From assembly GCF_900769625.1 (NCBI RefSeq), contig NZ_CAAGHK010000024.1, positions 1-64,000 on the forward strand: DNA of 64,000 bases, in the 5' to 3' direction. Position 1 is the stretch's first letter, and each line of letters starts with the position of its first letter. The position numbers and the translations under genes were made by a program. Source of the stretch: an uncultured Clostridium sp. GTDB lineage: Bacteria > Bacillota > Clostridia > Clostridiales > Clostridiaceae. Below the pieces are notes generated by a model that did no database searches, was not told the DNA's origin, and was given only the letters and a program-made list of their open reading frames with translations. Below are positions 8,224-17,718 of this stretch, in pieces.

Positions 8224-8328
8224 ATAAAAAATAAATGTAGACTTTAGAACTAAAGTTAATATATAAAAATATATTTATAGAAATCTCAAAAATCCCTAAC
8301 CTAATTCTAAATTCTACATTTTAAAAAT

Positions 8329-9582
8329 TTATCTTTTTAATGATTTAAGCCTTTCAGCGTTACTTACGATGCTTGTAATTCTCACACCAAAGTTTTCATC
8401 AACTACAACAACTTCTCCAAGTGCTATCTGCTTACCATTTACAAGTATTTCTACTGGTTCTTCTGCAAGCTTATCAAGTTCTATTAATGAACCTGCACCA
8501 AGATTTAATATGTCCTGAATACTCTTCTTAGTTCTTCCAAGAACAACTGATATATCTAACGGTACATCCATAATTAAATCCATATTCTTAATTGGAGGTA
8601 CACTATTTTGCGGTACCAATGGTTCAAATGCTGCCTGATGTACTTCTACTGGCTGAACATATTGCTGCTGCATCTGCCCACCATACATCTGTGGCTGCAT
8701 AGCATATTGTGGCTGACCATAACCATACATTGGCTGCTGTTGCGGCTGCATCTGTTGTGGCTGCTGCATCTGTGGTTCTTGATACTGCATTTGTGGCTGC
8801 ATTTGTGGTTCAGGCTGAATTTCCTTATTAGGAATAGCTTCCTGCTTAGGTGCTTGAGGCTGTGCTGCCTCTTCTACAGCTCCAGTATCTTCCCCTGTCA
8901 TTATAGCAACAACATTCTTTGCAGTTTCTATTGGAAAAATCTGCATGATATTACTATCAACAATATCTCCAATAGTCATCTTAAATGATACTTTTACTAT
9001 TGGCTGATCCTCAGGTATTGAATCAGATATTGGTGTTGTCTCATCAGTAACAACTTTTGATGTTGGAGGTGAAATATCAACCTTTCTTCCAAACATTGTT
9101 GCCATTGATGTGGCAGCCGAACCAATCATTTGATTCATAGCTTCAGAAACTGCACTTATTTCAATTTCTGATAATTCATGAATTTCTGTTACATTACCAT
9201 CTCCGCCCATCATAAGATTTGAAATTACAAGTCCATCATATGTCTTTATAATTAATACATTTCTTCCAACAATACCTGCTATATATTCAATATCAAGTAC
9301 AATATTAGGAGTTTCAAATCCTGCTTTTATTTCTTTTAATGTTGTAACTGATACTACTGGAGTTGTTATATTAACCTTCTGATTTATAAGCTGATATAAT
9401 GCAGTAGAAGCAGACCCCATTGATATGTTTCCTATTTCACCCAATAAGTCCTTATCTGTATCAGTTATCATTTCTTCACTTACAGCTGCTGCTGATTGAT
9501 TATCTGTTTCAGAATCCATAGAATCTCCCGACAATAATGCATTAATTTCTTCTTGAGATAAAAAATTATTGCTCATACCCAT
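8329..9582 (-). CDS. fliY: Flagellar switch protein / CheY-P phosphatase FliY
   Basis: 417 residues. The N-terminal LSQEEINALLSG peptide is the CheY-P docking motif. Residues 45-200 form a CheC-like phosphatase with both active segments present (LLGEIGNISMGSAS at about 47-60 and VSEAMNQMIGSAATS at about 145-159). The C-terminus (about 335-410) is a FliN domain that builds the C-ring. Between them, residues 241-315 are a linker dominated by Gln, Pro and Met. FliY therefore combines switch structure with removal of phosphate from CheY. It overlaps the end of fliM by 17 nt, so the two are translationally coupled. Confidence 0.95.
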   Translation of the reverse strand: MGMSNNFLSQEEINALLSGDSMDSETDNQSAAAVSEEMITDTDKDLLGEIGNISMGSASTALYQLINQKVNITTPVVSVTTLKEIKAGFETPNIVLDIEYIAGIVGRNVLIIKTYDGLVISNLMMGGDGNVTEIHELSEIEISAVSEAMNQMIGSAATSMATMFGRKVDISPPTSKVVTDETTPISDSIPEDQPIVKVSFKMTIGDIVDSNIMQIFPIETAKNVVAIMTGEDTGAVEEAAQPQAPKQEAIPNKEIQPEPQMQPQMQYQEPQMQQPQQMQPQQQPMYGYGQPQYAMQPQMYGGQMQQQYVQPVEVHQAAFEPLVPQNSVPPIKNMDLIMDVPLDISVVLGRTKKSIQDILNLGAGSLIELDKLAEEPVEILVNGKQIALGEVVVVDENFGVRITSIVSNAERLKSLKR

Positions 9583-10564
9583 TCACATCCTTATCCGTTA
9601 TATCTAATATCATAACACCCATATTTTTTCCTGCTATTCCTGGCTTAGCACAATAGCATTCTTCATTTCCTACATATACTTTTACTGGGGATGAGCTCTT
9701 TGTATCAAGCTTAATTACATCACCTATAGTCAGTCTTAAGAAATCTTCTACAGTTAAACTAGTATGTCCAAGCTCTGCTATAACTTCAACATCAACCTTA
9801 TGAATACCTTCTTCTAACTTTTCTCTTGACTCTGCTTTTAAATTTTCGTCATTATTCTGGAAAGAATACTGCACTACTAATTTATCTAATATTTTTTCAA
9901 TACTCAAATATGGAATACACATATTGATAAATGTACTTCGTTTATTCATTTCTACTGAAAATGTAATTAAAGCTAAAGGGTCATTAGGTGCTAATGTCTG
10001 ATTAATTGCCGGATTTGTTTCAATCCCTTCAATTTCAGGTTCAACTTCTAAAATTGTTTCCCATGCTAATTTCAAATTACTAATCATTCCACCAGTTATC
10101 TGTCTCATAATATTTTTATCAATATCAGAGAATTCTTTTGTTTCAACCTTCCTATCTCCATTCCCACCAAGCAGGATATCAATTACCTGAAGTGAAAACT
10201 GTGGATTCGTTTCAAATATTATGTTACCTGCAAGAGGCGGCATTTTGAAAATTGTGATGATAGTAGGATTCTGTACAGAATGTATAAATTCCTCATAAGT
10301 TATCTGCTCTACAGTTTCAAGCTTTACCTTGACATTTTGTCTAGTCTGTCCAGTTAAGTAATTAGAAATAATTCTCGCATAATTATCATGAACTAATTCC
10401 AGTGTTCTGATATGTTCCTTTGAAAACTTCTGCGGACTTCTGAAATCATAAAGCTTTACCTTATGTTTATCCTCATCTTTTCCAACTTCTTCTGCCTCTA
10501 ATTCACCTGTAGACAGGGCAGATAACAGGGCATCTATTTCACTCTGTGATAAAACATCTGCCAT
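9566..10564 (-). CDS. fliM: Flagellar motor switch protein FliM
   Basis: 332 residues, standard length. The N-terminal LSQSEIDALLSAL is the CheY-P binding peptide. The middle domain carries the family segments FSKEHIRTLELVHDNYAR, GGNGDRKVETKEF and the CheC-like fold, and the C-terminal 80 residues are the FliN-like surface domain (VIAELGHTSLTVEDFLRL, then IGDVIKLD). FliM sits in the cytoplasmic C-ring and changes rotation on binding CheY-P. GGGAGGA precedes the ATG. It follows cheW by 18 nt and overlaps fliY. Confidence 0.97.
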   Translation of the reverse strand: MADVLSQSEIDALLSALSTGELEAEEVGKDEDKHKVKLYDFRSPQKFSKEHIRTLELVHDNYARIISNYLTGQTRQNVKVKLETVEQITYEEFIHSVQNPTIITIFKMPPLAGNIIFETNPQFSLQVIDILLGGNGDRKVETKEFSDIDKNIMRQITGGMISNLKLAWETILEVEPEIEGIETNPAINQTLAPNDPLALITFSVEMNKRSTFINMCIPYLSIEKILDKLVVQYSFQNNDENLKAESREKLEEGIHKVDVEVIAELGHTSLTVEDFLRLTIGDVIKLDTKSSSPVKVYVGNEECYCAKPGIAGKNMGVMILDITDKDVNGYEQ

Positions 10565-10582
10565 ATTCCTCCCTCATTTCAA

Positions 10583-10984
10583 TTAATTTAGTAGTTTATC
10601 TATATCTATTATTGTCAGAAGCTTATCTTCATAGTTTAATATACCTTTTACATAAGGCTGTGTCTTATCATTGTCCTTATCTAACTTTTGTATACTCTTT
10701 TCATCTATGTCTAAAACTTCTTCAACTTCATCAACAGATATACCGATCTCTTCATCTTCTACAGTTAGTATTATTATATTATTTTGTTCATTACCATGAT
10801 TTACATCTAATAATAAGTTTAAATCTACAAGGGATTTTATGCTTCCCCTTAAATTAATTAGCCCCTTAATATAAGCTGGTGCCTTTGGAACCCTTGTTAT
10901 ACTCATAATATCATTTATACTTTGAACTCTGTCTGTTTCAACTGCAAAGTGTTCATCACCTAACTTAAATACTACTATTTGCAT
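10583..10984 (-). CDS. cheW: Chemotaxis coupling protein CheW (first copy)
   Basis: 133 residues, one CheW domain. CheW bridges chemoreceptors and the kinase CheA in the polar array. The family segments VVFKLGDEHFAVETDRVQSI, the RVPKAPAYIKGLINLRGSI block with its conserved Asn-Leu-Arg-Gly, and the C-terminal PYVKGILNYEDKLLTIIDI are present. It lies upstream of fliM. A second CheW domain protein is encoded at 16851-17300; this copy has the more canonical NLRG motif, so it is the better candidate for the principal coupler. Confidence 0.95.
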   Translation of the reverse strand: MQIVVFKLGDEHFAVETDRVQSINDIMSITRVPKAPAYIKGLINLRGSIKSLVDLNLLLDVNHGNEQNNIIILTVEDEEIGISVDEVEEVLDIDEKSIQKLDKDNDKTQPYVKGILNYEDKLLTIIDIDKLLN

Positions 10985-11177
10985 TATTATAACCCTCCTT
11001 TACCCATTGTTATTTATTAACCATATTTTGTTAATATACATTAAAGCTGATACGCAATAAATCAACAGTCAATTATATAAATTAACTGTCAGCCTAATCT
11101 TCTCAACTTATAACTATCATAATTATATTCAGTAATCCTAATAAAACAACTGAAAATTATTACCTATAAAATCATAT

Positions 11178-11537
11178 TTAGCCTATTACTTTATTAATAG
11201 CTTCTAAAACTCTTTCAGCTTGGAATGGCTTAACTATAAAGTCCTTTGCTCCAGCTCTTATAGCATCCATAACCATTGATTGTTGCCCCATTGCAGAACA
11301 CATGATGATTTTTGCATTTGGATCGATTGCCTTTATTTGTTTAACAGCTTCAATACCATCCATATCAGGCATTGTTATATCCATTGTTACTACATCTGGT
11401 TTTTCTTTTTTATACATGTCAACAGCAGCTACTCCATTATTTGCTTCTCCAACAATTTCAAAATCATTCTTTTCTAAGATATCCTTTATCATCATTCTCA
11501 TAAATGCTGCATCATCTACAATTAATACTTTAGCCAT
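11178..11537 (-). CDS. cheY: Chemotaxis response regulator CheY
   Basis: 119 residues, a single receiver domain. Acidic residues of VDDAAFMR (Asp8, Asp9), the phosphoacceptor Asp in VTMDITMPDMDG (about Asp53), the Thr/Ser position in IIMCSAMG and the Lys of FIVKPFQ are all present. Phosphorylated by CheA, it binds FliM and FliY. The gene lies after cheC, its phosphatase, and a GGAGGT site precedes the start. The spacing to cheW (193 nt) is larger than elsewhere in the cluster; I see no clear promoter in it. Confidence 0.97.
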   Translation of the reverse strand: MAKVLIVDDAAFMRMMIKDILEKNDFEIVGEANNGVAAVDMYKKEKPDVVTMDITMPDMDGIEAVKQIKAIDPNAKIIMCSAMGQQSMVMDAIRAGAKDFIVKPFQAERVLEAINKVIG

Positions 11538-11557
11538 ATTTTTATTACCTCCAAAAA

Positions 11558-12157
11558 TTAACTTATTCCTATTGATTTTAATATTTTTTCTAAAGATCCC
11601 GGCATAGGGATATAGTAAAAGTGTCCTCCTATATTCTCTTCTGTATCATCCAAGAATATAGTCTCAATATCTAATATATATTCATCATATTGATTAGATT
11701 CTATAAAAGTAGTTGTAAGTATGGCACCTAACATATCATATGCTACCGCCGGAACTGATGGTGCAATTTCAAGATTTGTTAACTGTGCAATAGAATTCAT
11801 ATATGAAGCAGAAATAATGTTTGCTATTTCGCATAGAACCGATTGTCCCATTTCGCTATCAACGCCTTCTTCACTTCCTATCAGCCTTCCTATTATCTTT
11901 TTAACAGTATCTTCTTCAAATACTAAAAGTATATTTCCCGCAATATCTCCTAAAACCCTGACGACTGTCCCTGCAACTTCATTTTCTCCAGTCGCTTCAA
12001 CAATATCTTCCAATTTTACTACATTTACTGATGGTACTGACATATCCACTTTCTTATTCAGTAACATTGACAAAGCTGTTGCTGCATTTCCCGCACCTAT
12101 ATTTGATACTTCCTTTAGCGCATCTAATTGTATCATACTTAAGCTTGAGTAGTCCAT
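11558..12157 (-). CDS. cheC: CheY-P phosphatase CheC
   Basis: 199 residues using the ATG at 12157, which has GGGAGGG six bases ahead; an upstream in-frame ATG at 12172 lacks a site. Both phosphatase motifs are visible: LKEVSNIGAGNAATAL near the N-terminus and LCEIANIISASYMNSI about 100 residues later, each with the Glu-x-x-Asn pair that attacks CheY-P. CheC also binds CheD, encoded upstream in this cluster, to form the feedback arm of the Bacillus-type adaptation system. The last C-terminal segment (GHFYYIPMPGSLEKILKSIG) matches the family. Confidence 0.95.
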   Translation of the reverse strand: MDYSSLSMIQLDALKEVSNIGAGNAATALSMLLNKKVDMSVPSVNVVKLEDIVEATGENEVAGTVVRVLGDIAGNILLVFEEDTVKKIIGRLIGSEEGVDSEMGQSVLCEIANIISASYMNSIAQLTNLEIAPSVPAVAYDMLGAILTTTFIESNQYDEYILDIETIFLDDTEENIGGHFYYIPMPGSLEKILKSIGIS

Positions 12158-12355
12158 TAAATACCCTCCCATTAAAAGTATTTTTATCTGATATCCAGCA
12201 TACGTAATCTATCGCACTATGTTCATGAAATTATCACAAATAAAAAATTTGAAATATTCTCTTGTCTATAAATAGCCGATAACAGCTGCACGCTTCTCTG
12301 GATAAGTTCAACTAAATTCAGTTACAATATAAAACTCAATTTAAAAAGTTTTACT

Positions 12356-14389
12356 TTATAATAATGCTCCAATATCTAATATTAGTGTTACTAATCCATT
12401 CCCTAGTATTGTTGCTCCAATGTACTGATCTAGACCTTTTAAAGTTTTACCTAAAGGCTTTATTACTATTTCCTGCTGTCCGCATAATGCATCAACAAGT
12501 AACCCAATAGTCTTATCACCCACATTTACTATTATAACAAATTTCTTGTCAGTTTTACTAGACTCTATATCTAAACTTTCATTCAATCTTACAAGTGGAA
12601 TTACATCTTCTCTGTATACAATAACTTCCTTACCATTACTCTTCTTGATATTTTCTTCCTTATAATCGATGACTCTATCAATGAATCCTAATGATATAGC
12701 AAGTGTTTCTTCTCCAACTTTAACAAGTAATGCTTGTATAATTTGGAGAGTAAGAGGAAGTTTAATTACAAATGTTGAACCTTTTCCTTCTTCACTTATT
12801 ACATCAACAGTTCCACCAAGTGCTGAAATCTTTGTTTTAACAACGTCCATTCCAACGCCTCTTCCAGAAAGATCTGTAACAACTTCATTAGTACTGAATC
12901 CTTGAGCAAATATCAAATTCTTTATATCAGCATCGGATAATCCTTCTGTATTAATTCCTTTTTGTTCAGCTTTTGCTTTTACCTTTTCAACATTTATTCC
13001 AGCACCATCATCAGTTACTTTAATTAATGCTTTAGTACCTTCCTGATATGCAATAAGCTTTATAGTACCAACTGGAGATTTTCCTGCTGCTATTCTTTCT
13101 TCCTTAGACTCAATACCGTGATCAGCTGCATTTCTTAATAAATGTATTAGAGGTTCTCCAATTTCATCAATTACTGTTCTATCAAGTTCAGTTTCTGCAC
13201 CTTCAATAACAAAATTAATTTCCTTATTTAACTCTACTGATACATCTCTAATCATTCTTGGGAATCTGTTGAATACTGTATCTAATGGCAGCATTCTGAT
13301 TTTCATTACTAAATCCTGCAAATCAGATGTTGTTCTTCCAACCTGTTCTAACGTTTCATTTAATTCTTGCGATTTATGAGCTGTAACTATCTGTTCAAGT
13401 CTTGTTCTATATATAACAAGCTCTGAAACCATGTTCATAAGATTATCAATTCTTTCAAGGTCAACCCTTACAGACTGATGTGCTTTCTTCATTTCTTTCT
13501 TATGTTGTTGTTTTTTTGCCGCAGCCTTAGCTTCTTCTTTTTTAGGTGCAGGTGCTGCTTCCTTCTTTTCTTCTTTAACTTCTGCTTCTTTAGGAGCAAC
13601 TTCCGCTTCTTCTAATTCAACTAAAGCAGCTTCAACTTTTGAAACTTCTGAAATTCCATTTACTAATGAAAGTATTTCATCAACCGTATTCTTTGTCAAA
13701 AGTACAAATTTTAATTCTAAGTCAAACTCTTCATTTTCAATATCCTGTGTTGAAGGAACTGATTTTAAGATTTCACCATGATCTTCAAGATCTTTTACTA
13801 TAAGAAATGCTCTTGCAGATTTAAGAAGCGTATTTTCACTTAATGTAACTTTAATTTCAATTGCATTAAATTCTTTTTCTTCTGCCTGCTTAATAACTGA
13901 TATATCATACTCGTTTAATTCTAAACCAATTAAATTTGAACCAGAAACTTTAACTTCAGCAGCATTAGTTGCATCACTTTCTTCATTCTTTTCTTCTGGT
14001 TTCTTATTGCCATTTTCTTTTATATCAGCTAGTTTGGCCATAATTCCTTCAATGTCAACTTTTTCATCAGAACCTTCCTGAACAATATCAACCATTTTTT
14101 CTAGTGTGTCCAAGCAGTCAAATAATACTGTTACTACATCTTGACTAACTTTTAATTCACCTTCTCTAAATTCTGATAAAACATCTTCCATCTTATGTGT
14201 TAATTCTGCAAGATCATTGAATCCCATTGTTGCAGCCATTCCTTTAATAGTATGGGCAACTCTGAATATTTCATTGACCTTATCTATATCTTCTGGATTT
14301 TGTTCTAACTCTAGAAGAGATTCATTTAAAGTCTGAAGGTTATCTAATGATTCCTCTATAAACATTGACATATATTGAGATGTATCCAT
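12356..14389 (-). CDS. cheA: Chemotaxis histidine kinase CheA
   Basis: 677 residues with the full five-domain order: Hpt domain with phosphorylated His47 in VAHTIKGMAATMGF; a P2 domain (about 150-255); an Ala/Glu/Lys-rich linker (about 260-300); the P3 dimerisation helices (VRVDLERIDNLMNMVSELVI); the HATPase with HLLRNAADHGIE, DDGAGIN and GRGVGMDVVK; and a C-terminal CheW-like domain. It autophosphorylates on receptor signals and passes phosphate to CheY and CheB. It lies between cheR and cheC and starts after AGGAGGA. Confidence 0.97.
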   Translation of the reverse strand: MDTSQYMSMFIEESLDNLQTLNESLLELEQNPEDIDKVNEIFRVAHTIKGMAATMGFNDLAELTHKMEDVLSEFREGELKVSQDVVTVLFDCLDTLEKMVDIVQEGSDEKVDIEGIMAKLADIKENGNKKPEEKNEESDATNAAEVKVSGSNLIGLELNEYDISVIKQAEEKEFNAIEIKVTLSENTLLKSARAFLIVKDLEDHGEILKSVPSTQDIENEEFDLELKFVLLTKNTVDEILSLVNGISEVSKVEAALVELEEAEVAPKEAEVKEEKKEAAPAPKKEEAKAAAKKQQHKKEMKKAHQSVRVDLERIDNLMNMVSELVIYRTRLEQIVTAHKSQELNETLEQVGRTTSDLQDLVMKIRMLPLDTVFNRFPRMIRDVSVELNKEINFVIEGAETELDRTVIDEIGEPLIHLLRNAADHGIESKEERIAAGKSPVGTIKLIAYQEGTKALIKVTDDGAGINVEKVKAKAEQKGINTEGLSDADIKNLIFAQGFSTNEVVTDLSGRGVGMDVVKTKISALGGTVDVISEEGKGSTFVIKLPLTLQIIQALLVKVGEETLAISLGFIDRVIDYKEENIKKSNGKEVIVYREDVIPLVRLNESLDIESSKTDKKFVIIVNVGDKTIGLLVDALCGQQEIVIKPLGKTLKGLDQYIGATILGNGLVTLILDIGALL

Positions 14390-14422
14390 CTTTTCTTCCT
14401 CCTTTATACCTTTTAATAAAGT

Positions 14423-15190
14423 CTATATCTTTTTATAAATAAAGGTTGATGCCTTTTCAAATCCATAATCCCTATAGTTATAAATACTTTCTGTAGCTCC
14501 TACAAATAAAAGACCACCTTTTTTTAATGATTTACTAAATTTTTTATATATTTCCTGTTTAACATCATTATTAAAATAAATAACAACGTTTCTGCATACT
14601 ATAAGATCAAAATCTGTATCATATCTATCTAAAATTAAATCATGCTTTTTAAAGACGACTTTATTCTTTATTTTTGAATCTATATAATATTTATCGTCTT
14701 TTATTTCGAAATATTTACTTAAATCTGCATTTGATACAGCTTTCATTTCATTTTTTGTATATTCACCAATTTTAGCTTTTGATAAAATTGTATTATCTAT
14801 GTCAGTTGCTATTATACTATGTCTCCCCAAAGGTGCTACTCTATCTAATATCATTGCTAGTGTATATGGTTCACATCCTATTGAACACGCTGCACTCCAT
14901 ACTTTTAAATTCTGATTATTTATCAGCAGTTCAGATTTGATTTTATTTTCCAGCTCTGAGTACAACTCAGGGTTTCTAAAAAACTCTGTGACATTAATAG
15001 TAATAAAATCAAGAAACTTTTGTCTTTGTTCTGAATCTGTTTTGATAACTTTTGTATATTCATCCAATGACTTAATTCCTACTCTCGTCATCAGACTATT
15101 TATTCTTCTATTAAGCTGTTCAGGTTTATATGCAGATAAGTTTATTCCAAGTTCTCTGTGTACCCATTTATGAAATTCATTAAAGTCCAT
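14423..15190 (-). CDS. cheR: Chemoreceptor glutamate methyltransferase CheR
   Basis: 255 residues. CheR methylates glutamates of chemoreceptors with S-adenosylmethionine for adaptation. The N-terminal helical domain is followed by the SAM-binding Rossmann fold: INVTEFFRNPELYSELE, WSAACSIGCEPYTLAMIL (glycine-rich SAM loop), DIDNTILSKA and the conserved CRNVVIYF. It lies directly after cheB, the opposing methylesterase, with a nine-base gap. Confidence 0.96.
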   Translation of the reverse strand: MDFNEFHKWVHRELGINLSAYKPEQLNRRINSLMTRVGIKSLDEYTKVIKTDSEQRQKFLDFITINVTEFFRNPELYSELENKIKSELLINNQNLKVWSAACSIGCEPYTLAMILDRVAPLGRHSIIATDIDNTILSKAKIGEYTKNEMKAVSNADLSKYFEIKDDKYYIDSKIKNKVVFKKHDLILDRYDTDFDLIVCRNVVIYFNNDVKQEIYKKFSKSLKKGGLLFVGATESIYNYRDYGFEKASTFIYKKI

Positions 15191-15199
15191 TCTTTTCTC

Positions 15200-16339
15200 C
15201 TATATATCTTTTACTATTTGTGTTATCTTATTACATATCTGGTCAAGTGGAAGAACTAAATCTACTTTACCTGTTTCATAAGCCGCTTTTGGCATTCCAT
15301 ATATCGTACACGTAGACCTATCTTCTGATATGGTTATTCCTCCACATTCCTTTATCCTCTTTGTCCCTTCGGCTCCATCTCTGCCCATTCCAGTCAAAAC
15401 TACTGATAATAGGTTTCCCCCATAAATTTCTACTGCTGAATCAAACAGCTTGTCAACCGCTGGACGCACTCCCCATATTGATGGTTCTTTATTAAGTGAT
15501 ATTCTATTTGAAGAACCAACAGTCATATGGCTTCCACCTTTAGCAATATAAATTGTATTTCGGTTTATTGCCATTCCATCTTCTGCTTCTACTACTTCCA
15601 TATTACATGATTTATTAAGCCTTTCCGAAAAAACTTTAGTAAATCCTTCTGGCATATGCTGAACAACAAATACTGGAACATTCAAGTTTGCCGGAAGCCT
15701 AGTAAGTACTTCCTGCAACGCTTTCGGACCTCCTGTTGAAGCTCCTATAACAACTGCATCAATTCTTTTATTCTTTGGTATAGACTTGTTACCACCATAA
15801 GAGCTGTTCTCATTTTTCACTTCTATTTTTTCCTGTAATTTTGCAATATTGCTTATATCTTTTACTTCTGAATTCCTTTTTAATCTTGTATAAGAATCAT
15901 ATTTTTTTATTAATGTATTATGTCTGTTTAGCTTAATATTACTTGTAATACCTCTTATTTCACTCAACAAACGTTCCTTTACTTTATCAATATCAAGGGA
16001 AATACTGCCCGATGGCTTCGTAATAAAAGTGATTGCTCCATTATCAAGACATTCCAATGTTACTTCTGAACCTTCAGTAGTTGCACTGCTTAGCATAATT
16101 ATAGGATAACTCTTACCCTGTTTTTTCAATTCTTTTAATGTAGCTAATCCATCTAAATCCCTCATATGTACATCTAAAGTGATCAAGTCTGGTTTAAACT
16201 GGTCAACTTTTTCAACTAACTCACGCCCATCTCTAAACTTTGCAACAACCTCAAAATCTGCATCAGATTCTATCATATCCGATATTGCTCTTCTCATAAA
16301 AGCCGAATCATCAACTACTATAATTCTAACTTTATCCAT
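15200..16339 (-). CDS. cheB: Chemotaxis response regulator / methylesterase CheB
   Basis: 379 residues from the ATG at 16339, which has GAGG eight bases ahead; upstream in-frame starts would overlap cheD and lie outside the receiver fold. The N-terminal receiver domain holds VVDDSAFMRR, LDVHMRDLDG and KPSG. The C-terminal esterase has the Ser-His-Asp triad context: GASTGGPKALQEVL, VVQHMPEGFT and LTGMGRDGAEG. It removes methyl groups (and deamidates Gln) on receptors when phosphorylated by CheA. The start lies 14 bases after the cheD stop. Confidence 0.96.
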   Translation of the reverse strand: MDKVRIIVVDDSAFMRRAISDMIESDADFEVVAKFRDGRELVEKVDQFKPDLITLDVHMRDLDGLATLKELKKQGKSYPIIMLSSATTEGSEVTLECLDNGAITFITKPSGSISLDIDKVKERLLSEIRGITSNIKLNRHNTLIKKYDSYTRLKRNSEVKDISNIAKLQEKIEVKNENSSYGGNKSIPKNKRIDAVVIGASTGGPKALQEVLTRLPANLNVPVFVVQHMPEGFTKVFSERLNKSCNMEVVEAEDGMAINRNTIYIAKGGSHMTVGSSNRISLNKEPSIWGVRPAVDKLFDSAVEIYGGNLLSVVLTGMGRDGAEGTKRIKECGGITISEDRSTCTIYGMPKAAYETGKVDLVLPLDQICNKITQIVKDI

Positions 16340-16352
16340 CCTCATCACCTCA

Positions 16353-16841
16353 CTAAAGTTCAACTGTACCTTTTCCGACAATCTTAAGCGTAACCTTTCC
16401 AGTACCTGCTTCAAGTATCATCGTTCTTCCTTTGTCTCCGCCTGTATCTTCTGCTACTATAGGTATTCCTATATCCTTAAGGGTCTTTCTTACTGCATCA
16501 CTATTTCTTTTCCCTATATCGCTGATAATACTTTTATCACTAAAATTAAACATTGATGCTCCACCAGCAATTTTTGCAACAATATTCTGTTTTCTGCACC
16601 CTTGTTTCTGCATCTTATCAATAAGTATTGGAATGGCAGAATCTGCAAACTTCATTGGATTAGTTGCATTCTTAAATTGTGTACTGTCAGGCAGCATAAT
16701 ATGTGATAATCCTGCTACTTTAAGCATCCTATCATATAATGCAATACCTATACACGATCCTAGTCCTATCGTCATAATTGTACCTGGATCAAGAACTAGA
16801 TTTAAATCTGCTATACCAACCTTAACATTATTACTCCCCAT
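16353..16841 (-). CDS. cheD: Chemoreceptor glutamine deamidase CheD
   Basis: 162 residues. CheD deamidates receptor glutamines and is sequestered by CheC in the Bacillus-type feedback loop. The catalytic Cys and His are seen in TIGLGSCIGIALYD and AGLSHIMLP, and the family block AKIAGGASMFNF and GIPIVAEDTGGDKGRTM follow. It lies between cheW and cheB. Confidence 0.96.
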   Translation of the reverse strand: MGSNNVKVGIADLNLVLDPGTIMTIGLGSCIGIALYDRMLKVAGLSHIMLPDSTQFKNATNPMKFADSAIPILIDKMQKQGCRKQNIVAKIAGGASMFNFSDKSIISDIGKRNSDAVRKTLKDIGIPIVAEDTGGDKGRTMILEAGTGKVTLKIVGKGTVEL

Positions 16842-16850
16842 TTTTACCCC

Positions 16851-17300
16851 CTAGAAAATATTTTCTTCATCCTTTGTAGATAGTATTTTTTTCAAATCCA
16901 GAAGTATAACTATATTATTATCAAGCTTAATCAGTCCGCTTATATATCTTCTATCTGCTGTATTTGTTATTTCTGGTGCACTTTCAATAGTTCCACCGTC
17001 AATATCTATTACCTCATACACATTATCTACTATTATGCCAAATTTCTTTTCTTTTCTCTTAACTACTATTATTTTTCTTGACTCATAATCTGTACCTTCA
17101 CCAATATTAAATTTTTTAGATATACTTATAATTGGAAGTATTTTTTCTTCATGATTTATAACACCCTTTACAAATGAAGGTGCTTCTGGAAGAACTGTAG
17201 GTTCCTCATAGCCTAGTATTCTCTCTACTTCCTGAATATCTGCTGCATAACGTTCTCCGTTTAATCCAAAAATGATTATCTTAATATTCTCTAATGCCAT
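16851..17300 (-). CDS. cheW: CheW domain protein (second copy)
   Basis: 149 residues, one CheW domain. The core is recognisable (IIFGLNGERYAADIQEVERI, then LPEAPSFVKGVINHEEKILP) but the usual N-L-R-G is V-I-N-H-E here, and the C-terminal residues (STKDEENIF) are an acidic tail. It may couple a different receptor set from the copy at 10583-10984. The ATG directly follows the stop of the fapA relic (TAAATG), and the ribosome site AGGAGG lies within that relic. Confidence 0.9.
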   Translation of the reverse strand: MALENIKIIIFGLNGERYAADIQEVERILGYEEPTVLPEAPSFVKGVINHEEKILPIISISKKFNIGEGTDYESRKIIVVKRKEKKFGIIVDNVYEVIDIDGGTIESAPEITNTADRRYISGLIKLDNNIVILLDLKKILSTKDEENIF

Positions 17301-17605
17301 TTATACTATCCTCCTATCTTTACCTATAACAGCTGGTATTATTCTTGCTATTTCCTCACCTGTTTTTACCGTTGCAAGCATAAATCTATTTCTATAATCA
17401 ATTTTAAATTCTGTTTCGGCATTTTCTTCAAGCCTGTCAGAATCCTTAAATAAAATTTCCATCTTTTCTGGTGTATCGTCTACAGAGCTGCAAATCTATC
17501 TTCTTTTATGACCTTATACTGTAAATCATCTTTGCTAATGTTAAGTTGTTCTGATGCTTTATCCAAGCATTCATTAATACTGCCTGCAGAAAATATCAAA
17601 TTCAT
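17301..17605 (-). pseudogene. fapA: Relic of flagellar assembly protein FapA (DUF342)
   Basis: A frame begins at ATG 17605 behind GGGGG with MNLIFSAGSINECLDKASEQ, the Jag-N/FapA-like N-terminal domain, and stops after 41 codons. A different frame then carries VDDTPEKMEILFKDSD and FKIDYRNRFMLATVK with TGEEIARIIPAVIGKD, which fits the start of the DUF342 beta-helix domain, and ends right at the cheW start. Full FapA is over 450 residues, so most of the gene is deleted and the rest frameshifted. Some of the remnant now serves as the cheW leader. Confidence 0.7.
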
Positions 17606-17641
17606 AACTAAACCCCCATAAAAATACTTATTGCTTTAAGT

Positions 17642-17691
17642 ATACCACATGGAGGTGCAATTTTATATCAATTTTTACATTTTTGTGGTAT
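17642..17691. repeat. Inverted repeat upstream of the fapA relic
   Basis: ATACCACA at 17642-17649 and TGTGGTAT at 17684-17691 are exact 8-bp complements separated by 34 bases. On the minus strand the relic-proximal arm overlaps a possible -10 (TATACT). It could be an operator for the che transcript or part of the terminator of the gene ending at 17719, but no T-tract follows. Confidence 0.4.
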
Positions 17692-17718
17692 TTATCCCTG
17701 TATTTAATTTCCACATTT

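Noticed and set aside
8598..8990. A plus-strand frame opposite the FliY linker with Leu/Trp/His-rich product
   Set aside because: It is a composition artefact of the Gln/Pro/Met codons on the other strand.
12275..12282. A perfect sigma-D -10 (GCCGATAA) on the plus strand between cheA and cheC
   Set aside because: No TAAA lies about 15 bases upstream and no plus-strand gene follows; it reads antisense to cheA.
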